Numbered from the stretch's first letter, positions 52,618 to 61,805 are shown. The stretch: DNA of 64,000 nt from Paralithodes platypus (GCA_032716605.1 CM064571.1:13609262-13673261), one strand, 5' to 3'. The notes: generated by a model from the letters alone, not told the origin. A program made the numbers and translations.

Positions 52618-52628
52618 TGTGGGGGGAG
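52618..52628 (+). promoter_or_regulatory. BEL2 polypurine tract
   Basis: GTGGGGGGAG directly precedes the 3' LTR start and follows a T run. This is the expected plus-strand priming site. Confidence 0.75.
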
Positions 52629-53425
52629 TGTATCGTATAAATATGATAGAATATGACTTTTGTGATCTCGTATGTCTCTGTGACGTCACGATCTCTCCTA
52701 CAGCACGACGTAGGACGAGTAGATCGTATATTATAAGATTGTAAATAAGTTAAGTTACAAAAGGCCTAATATGCTATTAAGCAATATTGCCATGGTCTTA
52801 TGTAGTATATATGAATTTATCGTATATATTAATATAATTTATCGTATAGAGCAACCTAAATGCGGTACGATAATTTGGGCTCCTGGCGGTTTGCCAAGGC
52901 AGCAAGGTGTGCTTTTGAGGTACGCCAGAGCCTTCACGAACACCAACCAGTTAACATCTAAATTTTCCGCCCTCAGTTGATCGAGCTTTTGTGCCTCTAA
53001 TCACAATACACATACAGCAATACACTCAGCTACACCATCACGACGCTCTCATCGACATCATGACTGACTAATAGAAAAGCATAAATTATAATAATCATGT
53101 CCATTCCCATGTAATCATTTATTCTTTTTTTAACTTGACTCGAGTCTTGGGACCGAAGTCTCGTTCCCCATTGTCCACCGCCATATTGGGTAAAACGTTC
53201 TCCCTTGCCTCATTGCCACGTGGAACTATTGGGAGTTAATTCCTGGCTAATATTAACCCTTATAACCTTACCCTATATATACATTTATTATGTGAGACCT
53301 TTGGATATAAATTAGCTTGTTTCAGATTGAATTCAATTTAGATATAGAGTAGTTTTCATTTAGATTGATTTTATTTGATTCATTATAGCTTAGTAATATT
53401 TAACTTCCATTGATAGTTTACCACA
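52629..53425 (+). repeat. BEL2 3' LTR
   Basis: Direct copy of 46097-46892; differences include ATACG/ATATG near the start, TTATAAAAGG/TTACAAAAGG and one lost T near 53231. Starts TGTATCG and ends CCACA, followed by TGTTA, the target duplication. Confidence 0.92.
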
Positions 53426-53430
53426 TGTTA

Positions 53431-53597
53431 TAAGCCTTTTCATAACCTGGCCATTTTGATTGTAAAAACTCCTTAGCTAGTTGTAGACATTTCTTATCTA
53501 AAGTTGGCTTAGACAAGATGGTATCTATATTGTTGACTGCTCTTGTAATGTGTCCTTTATAGGTGCGCAAAGATAACATAGCTTGTGACACAGACAT
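53431..53597 (-). pseudogene. gag: BEL1 gag, first part (before BEL2 insertion)
   Basis: ATG at 53597, ten bases after the SGNH ORF stop. The frame has SLRTYKGHITRAVNNIDTIL and ends at the BEL2 target duplication. Many BEL/Pao Gags begin with a similar helical segment. The frame continues at 46091. Confidence 0.8.
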
Positions 53598-53607
53598 GGT
53601 TAAGGAT

Positions 53608-53896
53608 TTACTGTCGTGAATTCATATGATGGAGAATAGAGTTTCTTAACTTTAGCTGAATAAGAGCCTTAGTGGTTAAAGTAAAATGAACACCATCCTT
53701 ACTATGGCCTAGGCGGAATGGCTGTGCTCCAAACTGAATTCGCCGAATATTTTTTCTCCTCTTAGCTTGCCCAAGCTGTTAGCTTGCCCAATTTCAGGTT
53801 TATCTGGTTGGACACACGAGTGTATGTGGATGGACTTACTTCGAATCTGTTTCCCGGTAGATAATCCCTTGGTTCAATTGCTACAATAACAACATT
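53608..53896 (-). pseudogene. BEL1 leader ORF, SGNH-hydrolase-like, second part
   Basis: Directly continues the frame cut by element C at 59489: after removing one ATT duplication the reading frame stays open for about 40 codons (VVIVAIEPRDYLPGNRFE). It then meets a stop beside a short tandem duplication (AGCTTGCCCA twice, about 53767-53790). In the shifted frame beyond, KDGVHFT (53697-53686) supplies the Asp-x-x-His block V of SGNH hydrolases, and the frame ends TAA at 53608. So the ancestral ORF had all blocks and ended 10 bases before gag. This copy is broken by a frameshift and the insertion. Confidence 0.7.
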
Positions 53897-54090
53897 TAGT
53901 CCATGAGCCAAGACCCGAATTTTGGGATATCGGTACCACCCGGGGTGACTAATTCTCTTAGGTGTTTTTAGCTTGCTACATGTCTCTAGTTTATGTTTTG
54001 ATATGATAGCCCTTGCACATTGGTAGCTTAATGGTCGTTATCACTTCTTGAATAGACATACCCTACCAAAAATTTCGAAATTTTTTAAAA
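53897..54090 (-). repeat. Terminal inverted repeat of element C, 3' side
   Basis: Imperfect complement of 59290-59488. Contains GGTACCACCCGGGGTGAC and TTGATATGATAGCCCTTGC. Confidence 0.82.
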
Positions 54091-54224
54091 TGTCAAATTT
54101 GGGGACAGGAATGCCTAAATGTCAACAAAATGCATATAGTAATTGTCACATTTAATACAAGTCCTGTAAATACACACTAAGCATGCCATGGGCTTGTACA
54201 TACTATTATGGCAAATTACTACTC

Positions 54225-57200
54225 CTAAATATCATCTACGTCAGACTCGGAATCTGACTGTTGTGCCACCGGCTCTTCTTCAATAGCCTTGTTCTGACAT
54301 GTCTGTAACCTGCACATGTCCGTGCATTTTAGACCATTGCTGAGGCAAGTACACTTAGGGAGTTCGCATGACCGCACACACTTGCAAGACAGTAGCTGCA
54401 TAACAGCATCTGGTGCTGGTGAGCCTCGCATCCAGTTGACGGCAAGCTTACCGTCCTCATCTGTCATCCAACCGCAGTCTGTTGGGTTCGCAACAAATGG
54501 CTGGCTCTGAAGACTTCTCCTCCAGATCGCAGCCTGGTAGTTTGCACGCAGTGCATGCATGAAGAGGCAGTCCTCACAAGGAGGGAGTTGACTTGACTCT
54601 ACCTCTCCACGTCTTGCACAGAACAGCTCATACCGAAGCTTGTTTACCTTAGTTGTGTGGGTAGATGGTAGGTACATGTGGCAGGTGATTTCCTGTAGCT
54701 TCTCAAAGAGTTCAGGAGACACTTCCCATGAGCGTCCAAGTTCGTGAAAAGCATGCTGGTATGTCTTGTCCATCTTCACCTGCTTGAGTGTCGTCATCTT
54801 CCCTCGGCCAGCGAATGCACTGACGGTATCACAGCCTGTAAAGGCATGCATACCAATCAATGAATCACACACGCTGCCTCCCAGTGTGCGGCTCAGTGTG
54901 GTGATATCCAGGAATCTTGTCCGGTTCTTCGTCCCGCACTTCTGGAACAGATGGGATGGGATCTTGTGGCACATGCCAAGACACAACACCATGACGTCTG
55001 TATCTTCTGCAGTGATGATGACAGACTTGTTCCCAGATTCTGCTGCATGAAGTGCATGGAGAAGAAGGCGTGTGTCTGCTTCTTCTTGAGTTGACTTAAG
55101 CTCAGGAGCCTCTTCCCACTGCTCTTTGGTGATCTTGAAGCAGCGCTGCTCACATGTGACATACAGCTCCTTGTCCTTGAGCTTCTCCCTGTGCTGTGGT
55201 GCCTTCCATTCTTCTACCAAGAACTTGATAAGACTTGCCTTGTTGGAGGAACTACCAAGTAACTTTCTCCACTGCTGGATGTTGTGCCCAGGTTGAATGT
55301 TCTTGAAATGAATTCCTGTGCCTGCACTTCTTTTGGCTCGTTCTGCATCCTTGATGGATGTCTCCTTGTAGATATCAAACACAACATCAATGCGCCTGCT
55401 CTTAGCACCTTCATGAACAGCGTGACTCAGTGCTGTACCTGCAAGCTGTGAAAAAGTTTTGTCGTTTCCCTTCAGTTTGTGGACCAGGCTCATCCCATCA
55501 ATTATGGTAGCAGAGGGCTCGGGTATCACTTCTGCAGGAGAAACATTCCTCTCTAACTCCTTTGCGAGGGCAGCCTTGTTGGTCTTGCGGAGAGACCCAT
55601 CACCGCTGGCAAGTGCCCAAGGCAAAGGCCCCAGGGGATGAGCCAAGACATCACTCATTTTGAGCTTTCTGTTCTCGGCAACAAGGATCATCTGGCCAAA
55701 TAGGTTCCTGTCAGCCTTTAAGATAACCTCCTTGGCATGGTCTTGTGAGCGTGGCTTCATTCTGATGTTAGTGAACGTTCTCAGTTTCGTCTTCGTCATC
55801 GTGTCATGAAACTGTATATAAGTTGGCGTATCGATCTCCAGGCGCTCTTCCTTGAAGGCTTGATATGCATCCTCTCCTATTCTGTAGGCCCCTAGAAGGT
55901 CTTTGACAACTTCTGGTGGTGCCATAGTCGCAGTTGACAAACTGACAAGATCTTCTTGCTCTGCGTTGAAGGGGTTCAACCAGCTGGTCTCCATCAGTTG
56001 AACTAAAGATTGGACATCGGCCTCATCTCTTCTAATCCTGGGCATCTGTAGGTCTGGGTGGCTGAAGTCAGTATACTTTTGGCCTACTACCATAGTCCTG
56101 AGCTGCCTTAAGTACCTGCTGCGATACTCCGATGTCAGGTAGTACCTGGCGACAGCTCCGCCTTTCAGGCTGAAGCCTTTTGTGCCCCCTGGTGTCTGGG
56201 TGTCTTTGTTGATCGTCTCTTCGATTGTCTGGTCCACAGGGATCCGTCCAAAGGGATTCTTGCTACCGATCTGGACCGAAAAGCCACCTTGCATGAAGTG
56301 TTCATGGACCTCTGGGTGTTCAATGGGCAGTCGAGACATCAAGGCATAGTAGTAGGTTAGGAACCGGGCATAGTTCACTTTGTCATAGGCAAAACACCAC
56401 GGTATCATCTGTCGGATTGCTCCTAGGTGGAGCATCCAGTTGCCTTCTCTGGAGGCTCGAATTAAGTCCAGCATGATCTCAACCATGTCCAGGTATGACA
56501 TCCAGAATGCTGAGAGGTTGTGTTCATCTCTGAGGGTCTCAAGATAAACTTGGAAAAGCTTCATGATATGTGTGCATGATTCACTCTCCATCAGCTCTTG
56601 AAAGAGTCCCTGAGACACATTGCTGTGAAAGCTGTTGATGTCCTTCAGTGTTTCATCTAGATGGTGTATGTCCCTTGAATGGTTTTCTTCTAGCCATGAA
56701 AGGAAGCCTTTCCATGCAAGCCTCATCAGTGCTTCATACACGAGCTTGTGTAGTCTCACTGCTCTGTTGTACCTCTTGCCGTTCATCACTCCTGACACTG
56801 ATCCTTCTGCGATGATACCTGATTCCACACACAGATCTCTAAGACCTGCATCTTGAAACCTCTTTCCTATGGTGGAGATGAGATTACAGATTGTGTGGAA
56901 GACGCCCATCCTGATGATAATGTTCTTGAACTTCTCTTGTTTCCAGATAACTTCGGCAGCTTTGGCATAGAGTGCTTGATCAAACACGCACACAATCTTG
57001 TTAAGCTGTAAGGACTGCATGATAGCATGCGTTTGTTCCAAGATTTCATTAACGGTGGACATTTCTGTTGTGGGAGCATTGATAGTGGGCAGGTAGCTTA
57101 CAGTGTCCTGAACCACTGCAATGTCTCTGCGCATTTTGATGTTGAACCCAGTCCAACTGCTGATGGACTGGTCCTCATGGTCTGACATTCGAGTAAGAAG

Positions 57201-58865
57201 CCAGATATGGTTCTTTGTCTTTGAATCCTGGACTTCCTTGGTAGTGTCGACATACGCAGTCTCAATCCTAGGTGGCCCTGCCCGCCGCCCAACATTGTAT
57301 ATTGGCAGCATTGATGATGTCTGAGTGATGCTTCTTATCTTGGACTTGGTAATCTCTGGCAGGACTTTCTCTGGCACAGAGCCTGCAACCTTGGACTGGA
57401 CAGCAATGCCATTGACTCTATGAGAAGTACCTGCTCCACTTAGGGTCTCTTCAAGTCGGTCAATGTTATCCCAGGCCAGGGTTGTGAACACACCAGGGTA
57501 GATGTTTGCTGGCAGTGGAATGTCATCCTTTGAGCATTCCAGCTTCTGGATACAAAGGGCTGTATCGATCTCCTCAAACATTGAGTAAGACACACAGTGA
57601 CCAAGACGATTCAGAGTTCGGATCAGTTCTGTGTTTCCTGTCAAAGACTTTACAGCATTGGTCAGCAGTACGTGCTTGGGTGGTTTTGTCTTGCCACTGG
57701 TAACAGCAAAGACCAAGTCACTGCCAAAGGAAGTGGCAAGACGTTGAGCTCTTTCAGAGGGAGTTTCACACTCACACTCTCCTGTCAGCAGGGTGTGCAG
57801 GAATTGAGTGACTGCTGCAGGAATGACATTCTGATCTGTATCGGGAGGCCATGGCTGACTCACATCTTGTTTATTGATCTCATTCCTCAGCTGCATTCCT
57901 GCTTTGGTTAAGACATCTTCAGAGTTAGCTGCTCTTGCTTCTTGCAGGTCTTTTGCCATTTTGTGTGCTTGCCGGGCAAGGTCGTCCATTGAGAGGCTGC
58001 GTGGATAGATTAGAAGCTTTCCTTTCTCATCTGGGACAAAGCGTAGTGATTCTCCAAACTCGGTTTCAATCTTTCGGCGAACATGTTTCTTTGTCGCTGG
58101 TTTCAGTTGGATAATACCACGGGACATCATGGATCTCTCAAGCCTAGATGTGAGGTTTGTCATAGGCAGTACCTCTGGGTTGGGGAATAATTTGGTCCTT
58201 ATATACAAGCAGAGTTCCTCGAGGGCTTCTGTCTCAACCTCTTCGTAGCGTGCTTCCTCGCTTTCTTCCTGATTTTCACCTGCACCCGACCTGGCGGCCG
58301 CTGGGAAATCATCTTTTGTGAAGAGTTTGTAGCACGACTTGTGGTAGTGACCCTCTGCAGCAACAAGGTCTCTGCTAACTAAACCAAGGATTCTCTGGTT
58401 GAGTTTCCTTATTGCTGCTCTGCGAATCTTCTCATCTGCTCGTAGCTCAACACACTGTATGAGTGGCTCCCTTGTCTTTGTTGTTTTTATGTACTTGCTT
58501 GACTTCTCGCAGAAGATACATACTTTGGCATACACCCTGCTAGTACTAGGGGCATCCCTTGATGCCCTCCTCCTGGGGTCGACGCTTGCTGATTCTATCT
58601 TGACACCCTTGGCAAGGATAGAATCCAGTGACTTCTTCATTGTAAAGAGACTACGACATTTACGGTGATAATGTATGTGTGGTATTCCTCCTTCTTCAAG
58701 GCCCTTGGCTGCTTCCAGGACTGGATCATGCTGCCTGATTTCTGCAGCCCTGAGCAATGTGTTCCAGGAGTCCAAATCCTGTGGTGACACCAGAGCATCG
58801 CTGTCATCATCAGAGCAGTGGATGATACAGTCGATCCGTGCTCTCTTCCTCGCAGATGGTTCCAT
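54225..58865 (-). CDS. Element C transposase-like protein: zinc fingers, possible DDE core, XPG/FEN1-like nuclease, CXC domain
   Basis: A 1546-residue frame from ATG 58865 (MEPSARKRARIDC). The frame is open to 58934, but a likely splice acceptor (TTTTTTGCAG) lies between, so I chose the inner Met. N-terminus: Cys/His clusters C13, C17, HYHRKC (to 70), CIFC (116-119) and HYHKSC (to 178). Middle: LAWDNIDR (Asp 466), CVFDQALYAKAAEV (Asp 629), then GVFHTICNLISTIG and NGKRYNRAVRLH; the spacing suggests a DDE/RNase H-like core (inference). Then a FEN1/XPG-like nuclease: TIIDGMSLVH (D1123), VVFDIYKE with ERAKRS (D1164), TQEEADTRLLLH (E1261, E1262, D1264), TAEDTDVMV (D1288, D1290), FTGCDTVSAF (D1346). 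Every acidic position of a FEN1-type site has a counterpart. C-terminus: CXC Cys cluster (1493-1524, SCKCVRSC to LQTCQ), known in tesmin/TSO1 as DNA-binding, then an acidic tail. XPG-like nucleases are reported, from memory, for Academ transposons. No stop or frameshift, so it may be functional. Confidence 0.82.
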   Translation of the reverse strand: MEPSARKRARIDCIIHCSDDDSDALVSPQDLDSWNTLLRAAEIRQHDPVLEAAKGLEEGGIPHIHYHRKCRSLFTMKKSLDSILAKGVKIESASVDPRRRASRDAPSTSRVYAKVCIFCEKSSKYIKTTKTREPLIQCVELRADEKIRRAAIRKLNQRILGLVSRDLVAAEGHYHKSCYKLFTKDDFPAAARSGAGENQEESEEARYEEVETEALEELCLYIRTKLFPNPEVLPMTNLTSRLERSMMSRGIIQLKPATKKHVRRKIETEFGESLRFVPDEKGKLLIYPRSLSMDDLARQAHKMAKDLQEARAANSEDVLTKAGMQLRNEINKQDVSQPWPPDTDQNVIPAAVTQFLHTLLTGECECETPSERAQRLATSFGSDLVFAVTSGKTKPPKHVLLTNAVKSLTGNTELIRTLNRLGHCVSYSMFEEIDTALCIQKLECSKDDIPLPANIYPGVFTTLAWDNIDRLEETLSGAGTSHRVNGIAVQSKVAGSVPEKVLPEITKSKIRSITQTSSMLPIYNVGRRAGPPRIETAYVDTTKEVQDSKTKNHIWLLTRMSDHEDQSISSWTGFNIKMRRDIAVVQDTVSYLPTINAPTTEMSTVNEILEQTHAIMQSLQLNKIVCVFDQALYAKAAEVIWKQEKFKNIIIRMGVFHTICNLISTIGKRFQDAGLRDLCVESGIIAEGSVSGVMNGKRYNRAVRLHKLVYEALMRLAWKGFLSWLEENHSRDIHHLDETLKDINSFHSNVSQGLFQELMESESCTHIMKLFQVYLETLRDEHNLSAFWMSYLDMVEIMLDLIRASREGNWMLHLGAIRQMIPWCFAYDKVNYARFLTYYYALMSRLPIEHPEVHEHFMQGGFSVQIGSKNPFGRIPVDQTIEETINKDTQTPGGTKGFSLKGGAVARYYLTSEYRSRYLRQLRTMVVGQKYTDFSHPDLQMPRIRRDEADVQSLVQLMETSWLNPFNAEQEDLVSLSTATMAPPEVVKDLLGAYRIGEDAYQAFKEERLEIDTPTYIQFHDTMTKTKLRTFTNIRMKPRSQDHAKEVILKADRNLFGQMILVAENRKLKMSDVLAHPLGPLPWALASGDGSLRKTNKAALAKELERNVSPAEVIPEPSATIIDGMSLVHKLKGNDKTFSQLAGTALSHAVHEGAKSRRIDVVFDIYKETSIKDAERAKRSAGTGIHFKNIQPGHNIQQWRKLLGSSSNKASLIKFLVEEWKAPQHREKLKDKELYVTCEQRCFKITKEQWEEAPELKSTQEEADTRLLLHALHAAESGNKSVIITAEDTDVMVLCLGMCHKIPSHLFQKCGTKNRTRFLDITTLSRTLGGSVCDSLIGMHAFTGCDTVSAFAGRGKMTTLKQVKMDKTYQHAFHELGRSWEVSPELFEKLQEITCHMYLPSTHTTKVNKLRYELFCARRGEVESSQLPPCEDCLFMHALRANYQAAIWRRSLQSQPFVANPTDCGWMTDEDGKLAVNWMRGSPAPDAVMQLLSCKCVRSCELPKCTCLSNGLKCTDMCRLQTCQNKAIEEEPVAQQSDSESDVDDI

Positions 58866-59289
58866 CCTGCCGTCAAACAGTCGACACACACCTGCAAAAA
58901 ATATCACCATTAAACCATGAACAAACAAACACATTACATGGAAACCACTCTACATATGTTTGCTCCTTCCAATAATAAATTATCCCCAAAATATAACAAA
59001 AAATCCCCAAATATGAAATAAACCCCTAAATATGGAGAAACTTGAAATACACATCGGAATAATTCTTGTAGAGAATCAAATAAGCTACAAGAGCTGTTAG
59101 AATATATTTTTCAATGTTCCCCATATTTAAGGATTTATTCTAGATTTAGAGGAAAATACCCAAAATATAGAGTATATTCCGAAATATGAGGAAATTTGAA
59201 AAATACCTAGGAACAACTCTGGTAGAGAATATAATTCTACATAGGTGTTCAAAGTTTCGCGATGATTGTGTGATGGATTTTAAAGAAAA
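58866..59289 (-). promoter_or_regulatory. 5' leader and subterminal region of element C
   Basis: Contains repeated ATCCCCAAATATGAAATAAA-like and GAAATTTGAAAAATACC/GAAACTTGAAATACAC blocks (about 58985-59060 and 59150-59225), i.e. subterminal repeats that could be protein-binding sites. A candidate intron end (TTTTTTGCAG in sense) lies near 58890. A promoter should be here but is not resolved. Confidence 0.4.
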
Positions 59290-59488
59290 TGAGGAAAACG
59301 CCGAGCGTCACGCTAAAAATCTTTATTTTTGGGTAGCGCCCCTATTGCATCAAAAAAATTAGACTAAGCTACCAGTGCGAGAAGGCTATCATATCTTAAT
59401 GTACTTACAGTCACTCTATAAACATTTTAGTACCATTCGTGTTTAGTCACCCCAGGTGGTACCGATATCTGGCCTGGCTCATGGACTA
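59290..59488 (-). repeat. Terminal inverted repeat of element C, 5' side
   Basis: Complement of the 53897 arm, ending GGCTCATGGACTA at 59488 and followed by ATT. Blocks GGTACCGATATC and AGGCTATCATATC pair with the other arm. Confidence 0.82.
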
Positions 59489-59761
59489 ATTGGTATTGAG
59501 GCTTTGTAGATGATCGCCAATACGCAAAATCTCATTTAAAATATCTTTGGGTTTACATCCATCATATATATCATTCCCGCCGAGAAATAAAATGGCTAAA
59601 TCATGAGGGTTTTCCCTCATTGAATGAAACAAGGAATGTTGCCAGAAATCTGATAATTTAGCACCCTTTACTTTACAAATTGATATATCTGTGTCATTTA
59701 CGTTCGTTAAGTTATCAGGTAAATTTGAATGACCGCCTAAAACCACCGTAAACTTCGACAT
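59489..59761 (-). pseudogene. BEL1 leader ORF, SGNH-hydrolase-like, first part
   Basis: ATG at 59761, about 40 bases after the primer-binding site. The frame has VVLGGHSNLPDN (block I, Ser in GHS), then LAILFLGGNDIYDG (block III, GGND), and is cut by element C after SLNTN; the TAG stop comes from the transposon terminus. The remainder, with the DxxH block, is at 53896-53608. SGNH hydrolases are Ser esterases/lipases. In retroelements such domains are known from CR1-type LINE ORF1; I do not recall one in a BEL leader. Position (after the PBS, before gag, same strand, 10 bases from the gag ATG) indicates it belongs to BEL1. Confidence 0.75.
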
Positions 59762-59810
59762 TACCTCTCAACTTTTTAGTTGAAAAGTTCGCACGACATT
59801 TTGTAACTAA

Positions 59811-59829
59811 ATCCGGTTCGAAGGACCAA
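59811..59829 (-). promoter_or_regulatory. BEL1 primer-binding site
   Basis: In sense, TTGGTCCTTCGAACCGGAT follows the 5' LTR after a short T run. TGG followed by a T-arm complement (TTCGAACC) is the expected form. The T run between LTR end and site is slightly longer than usual. Confidence 0.75.
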
Positions 59830-59836
59830 AAAAAAC

Positions 59837-61043
59837 TGTGGAAAATATCTCAAGGTATTCCAGAAACCGACCTACCCAAATTCCTGGCCTTCGAATCTTA
59901 CCCTTCACCACAATTTTTCTAGGTCTATTGAATTTATTACGAAGGACCACACAGATAAATACCGTTCCGTGAAACGGATAATCAGTCTAATCTGCGCATA
60001 AAGAGCTCAGCTGGAGGAGACAACAATATGAACAATTAGACTGACAAAGGAAAGATCTTACTTGTTTATCGGGAATCGTGGACTTATCTTTAGCGAGGGA
60101 GGCGTAGGTGGCAAATGGTCAAGTAACTGTAAAGAATGTAAAAGCAATTTAATTCACGAAATATGCGCAACTAAATTAGTTATATCTGAATTATTTTAAG
60201 AAATTACAAGAGAAAACGATAACGAAATTACGGGTTATAATTATTTACCTGTTGTTTTTTGGAGGTCACGCTTCATAACGAATACGTATTTATGTTGACT
60301 TAATACGACCCGAAATTAAACAGCAAATCGTCCTAACTCAACATATTGGCCAATAATGTATTGTCGAACAGCCTAACTAGTTTGTCCATAAAGATCATAG
60401 AATAATTTAAAGACAAACATAGAAGGACTTAGCTGTACATACACGATGTAAGAATTAGTCGTGTGCGATGTTTAACCCTCCAGTATAATCCATGAACTAT
60501 TAAGGAGATCTGTTCACGGTAACTGCTAGGTTGATACTGCCGCTCCTAAATATTTGAGAGCTTTATTTCATTTATTTGCTATATTTATACCTCACCAAAC
60601 TAAAAACTAAAGCTAAAGGTACAGCACCAATAATACGTTTGTGAACCAAGAGTCGAATCTCTCGTTTGTGAAACAAGATTCGAATCTCTTGTTTTAATAT
60701 TTATCTCTAAGTTTCGAACCATCAGCCAAATTTGAGGATTCGAAGCATTTATAATATATAAATGCTTATATTTATAAAAATTACAAAATAACAGATATAA
60801 CTATTCTGAATCTATGAATCCGTAGAGATTAATTGTTTTGTTTGTAGAATAACCCATAATTAGCTTTCGCTATGGGTATTCAAATATATTTCTGTTCATT
60901 AATGAGTAACTGATTAAATTAATATCATATATCGATAAACTATCCTTCCCTAAGGAATCCTCTCCTCTAACGAGTAGGAGTAGTATTTGTTCACTTCGGA
61001 TAATTTTATCGTTTATGTCAGATACTTTTTGTAAATTCTGACA
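59837..61043 (-). repeat. BEL1 5' LTR
   Basis: In sense starts TGTCAGAATTTAC (61043) and ends CCACA (59837). It is the direct partner of 39906-41098. It has an extra GGAG near 60099 and an extra 12-base stretch (CTATGGGTATTC) near 60870 relative to the 3' LTR. Confidence 0.9.
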
Positions 61044-61805
61044 CAAGAGGGAAATTCCTACTGCCAGAGGCGAAAAAGGCGACAATACACAGAAAGTCCG
61101 CCGGAAGGAAAAACCAACTAATTCGAAGCGTAGACTAAAATTAAGTCATACCACCCGAAAACAGATCCCCCCCAACATCATGACGTCTCCCGACTCCCTG
61201 TTGCATGTCCAACACTACATGCCAACCAGGGAACACAGCATAGGTAAACACATAATATTCACAATACAATAAATATTACCCCTAGCCACTACGGAGACCC
61301 CTAATGAGGCTGGCCACGAGGCACATAGTAAACAAACTCTTGCTGGTTACCTTACCTCCGAAGGCACAGCTGTAACATCAGATGAGGAGCCCCTGAGAAA
61401 CGGGTTAACGCAGGCACGGACCCTAGAAAGCTCCACACCACGTGTGACCACTCTTAGACTAGGGCATCTGCTAAAAAATAATATAATGCAACTGCCTCAT
61501 AGTGATGGCCTGAAGCATGATTCTGCGGATGAAGTAGCCTCCTAATCTAATAGATAAGAGCAAAACTAAGGCGCAGAGAAAACAAAACATAAACAATGAG
61601 GCACTGATCCTGGAGGCCATGTTGGAGCCTGAACAATAGTATCCTATTTTAACACTTCCTTGTGGGCATACCAATGGCGTAGCCTGTGCTAGCTAATCTA
61701 AACCTGTTCACATACAACTCGGATAAATACGAATGAGCAAAGACTCACTAGAAGCCAGCGAACAAAGAATGTGGCGCAGCACTGGCACGCACGTCCGAGT
61801 GGTAG
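61044..61805. other. No gene recognised
   Basis: Moderately AC-rich, unique-looking sequence flanking BEL1. Short frames only. Confidence 0.4.

Larger units (their letters stand above)
46097..53425 (+). mobile_element. BEL/Pao LTR retrotransposon BEL2, intact, inserted in BEL1 gag
   Basis: About 7.33 kb. Two LTRs of about 796 bases differ at only about eight positions. A primer-binding site follows the 5' LTR, a polypurine tract precedes the 3' LTR, and one uninterrupted 1762-codon gag-pol frame lies between. TGTTA occurs at 46092-46096 and 53426-53430, the 5-bp duplication expected for this group. Joining the flanks at the duplication restores the BEL1 gag reading frame for about 17 codons before a pre-existing stop, which confirms the boundaries. 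This is the youngest-looking coding element in the window and may still be competent. Confidence 0.93.
53897..59488 (-). mobile_element. DNA transposon, element C, 5.6 kb, apparently complete, TSD ATT
   Basis: The left end TAGTCCATGAGCCAAGACC (53897) is matched by the inverted right end, which reads TAGTCCATGAGCCAGGCC inward from 59488. The arms share GATATCGGTACCACC, GGGGTGACTAA, ATATGATAGCC and TGGTAGCTTA over about 190 bases. ATT flanks both sides, a 3-bp target duplication. One uninterrupted 4.6-kb gene lies inside on the minus strand. The insertion splits the SGNH-like ORF of BEL1, whose frame resumes on the far side, proving the boundaries. Relationship to elements A and B: same TAGT ends, same TSD length, homologous protein. 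Confidence 0.9.
39906..61043 (-). mobile_element. BEL/Pao LTR retrotransposon BEL1, interrupted by BEL2 and element C
   Basis: Minus-strand element. Order in its own sense: 5' LTR (61043-59837), primer-binding site near 59826, an SGNH-like ORF (59761 to 53608, split by element C), gag (53597 onwards, split by BEL2), then protease, RT, RNase H and integrase down to about 41226, a purine-rich tract, and the 3' LTR (41098-39906). Removing BEL2 and element C leaves about 8.2 kb. The LTRs look about 99% identical by eye, so the insertion is not ancient. No matching 5-bp target duplication is seen at the outer ends (TCTTG versus GTGTG in sense), which may mean a later rearrangement or recombination between copies. 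Confidence 0.88.

Noticed and set aside
54225..58865. Host tesmin/LIN54-like gene
   Set aside because: The CXC domain is only the C-terminus. The gene sits inside perfect TAGT inverted ends with a 3-bp duplication that splits another ORF, and related copies exist nearby, so it is a transposon gene.
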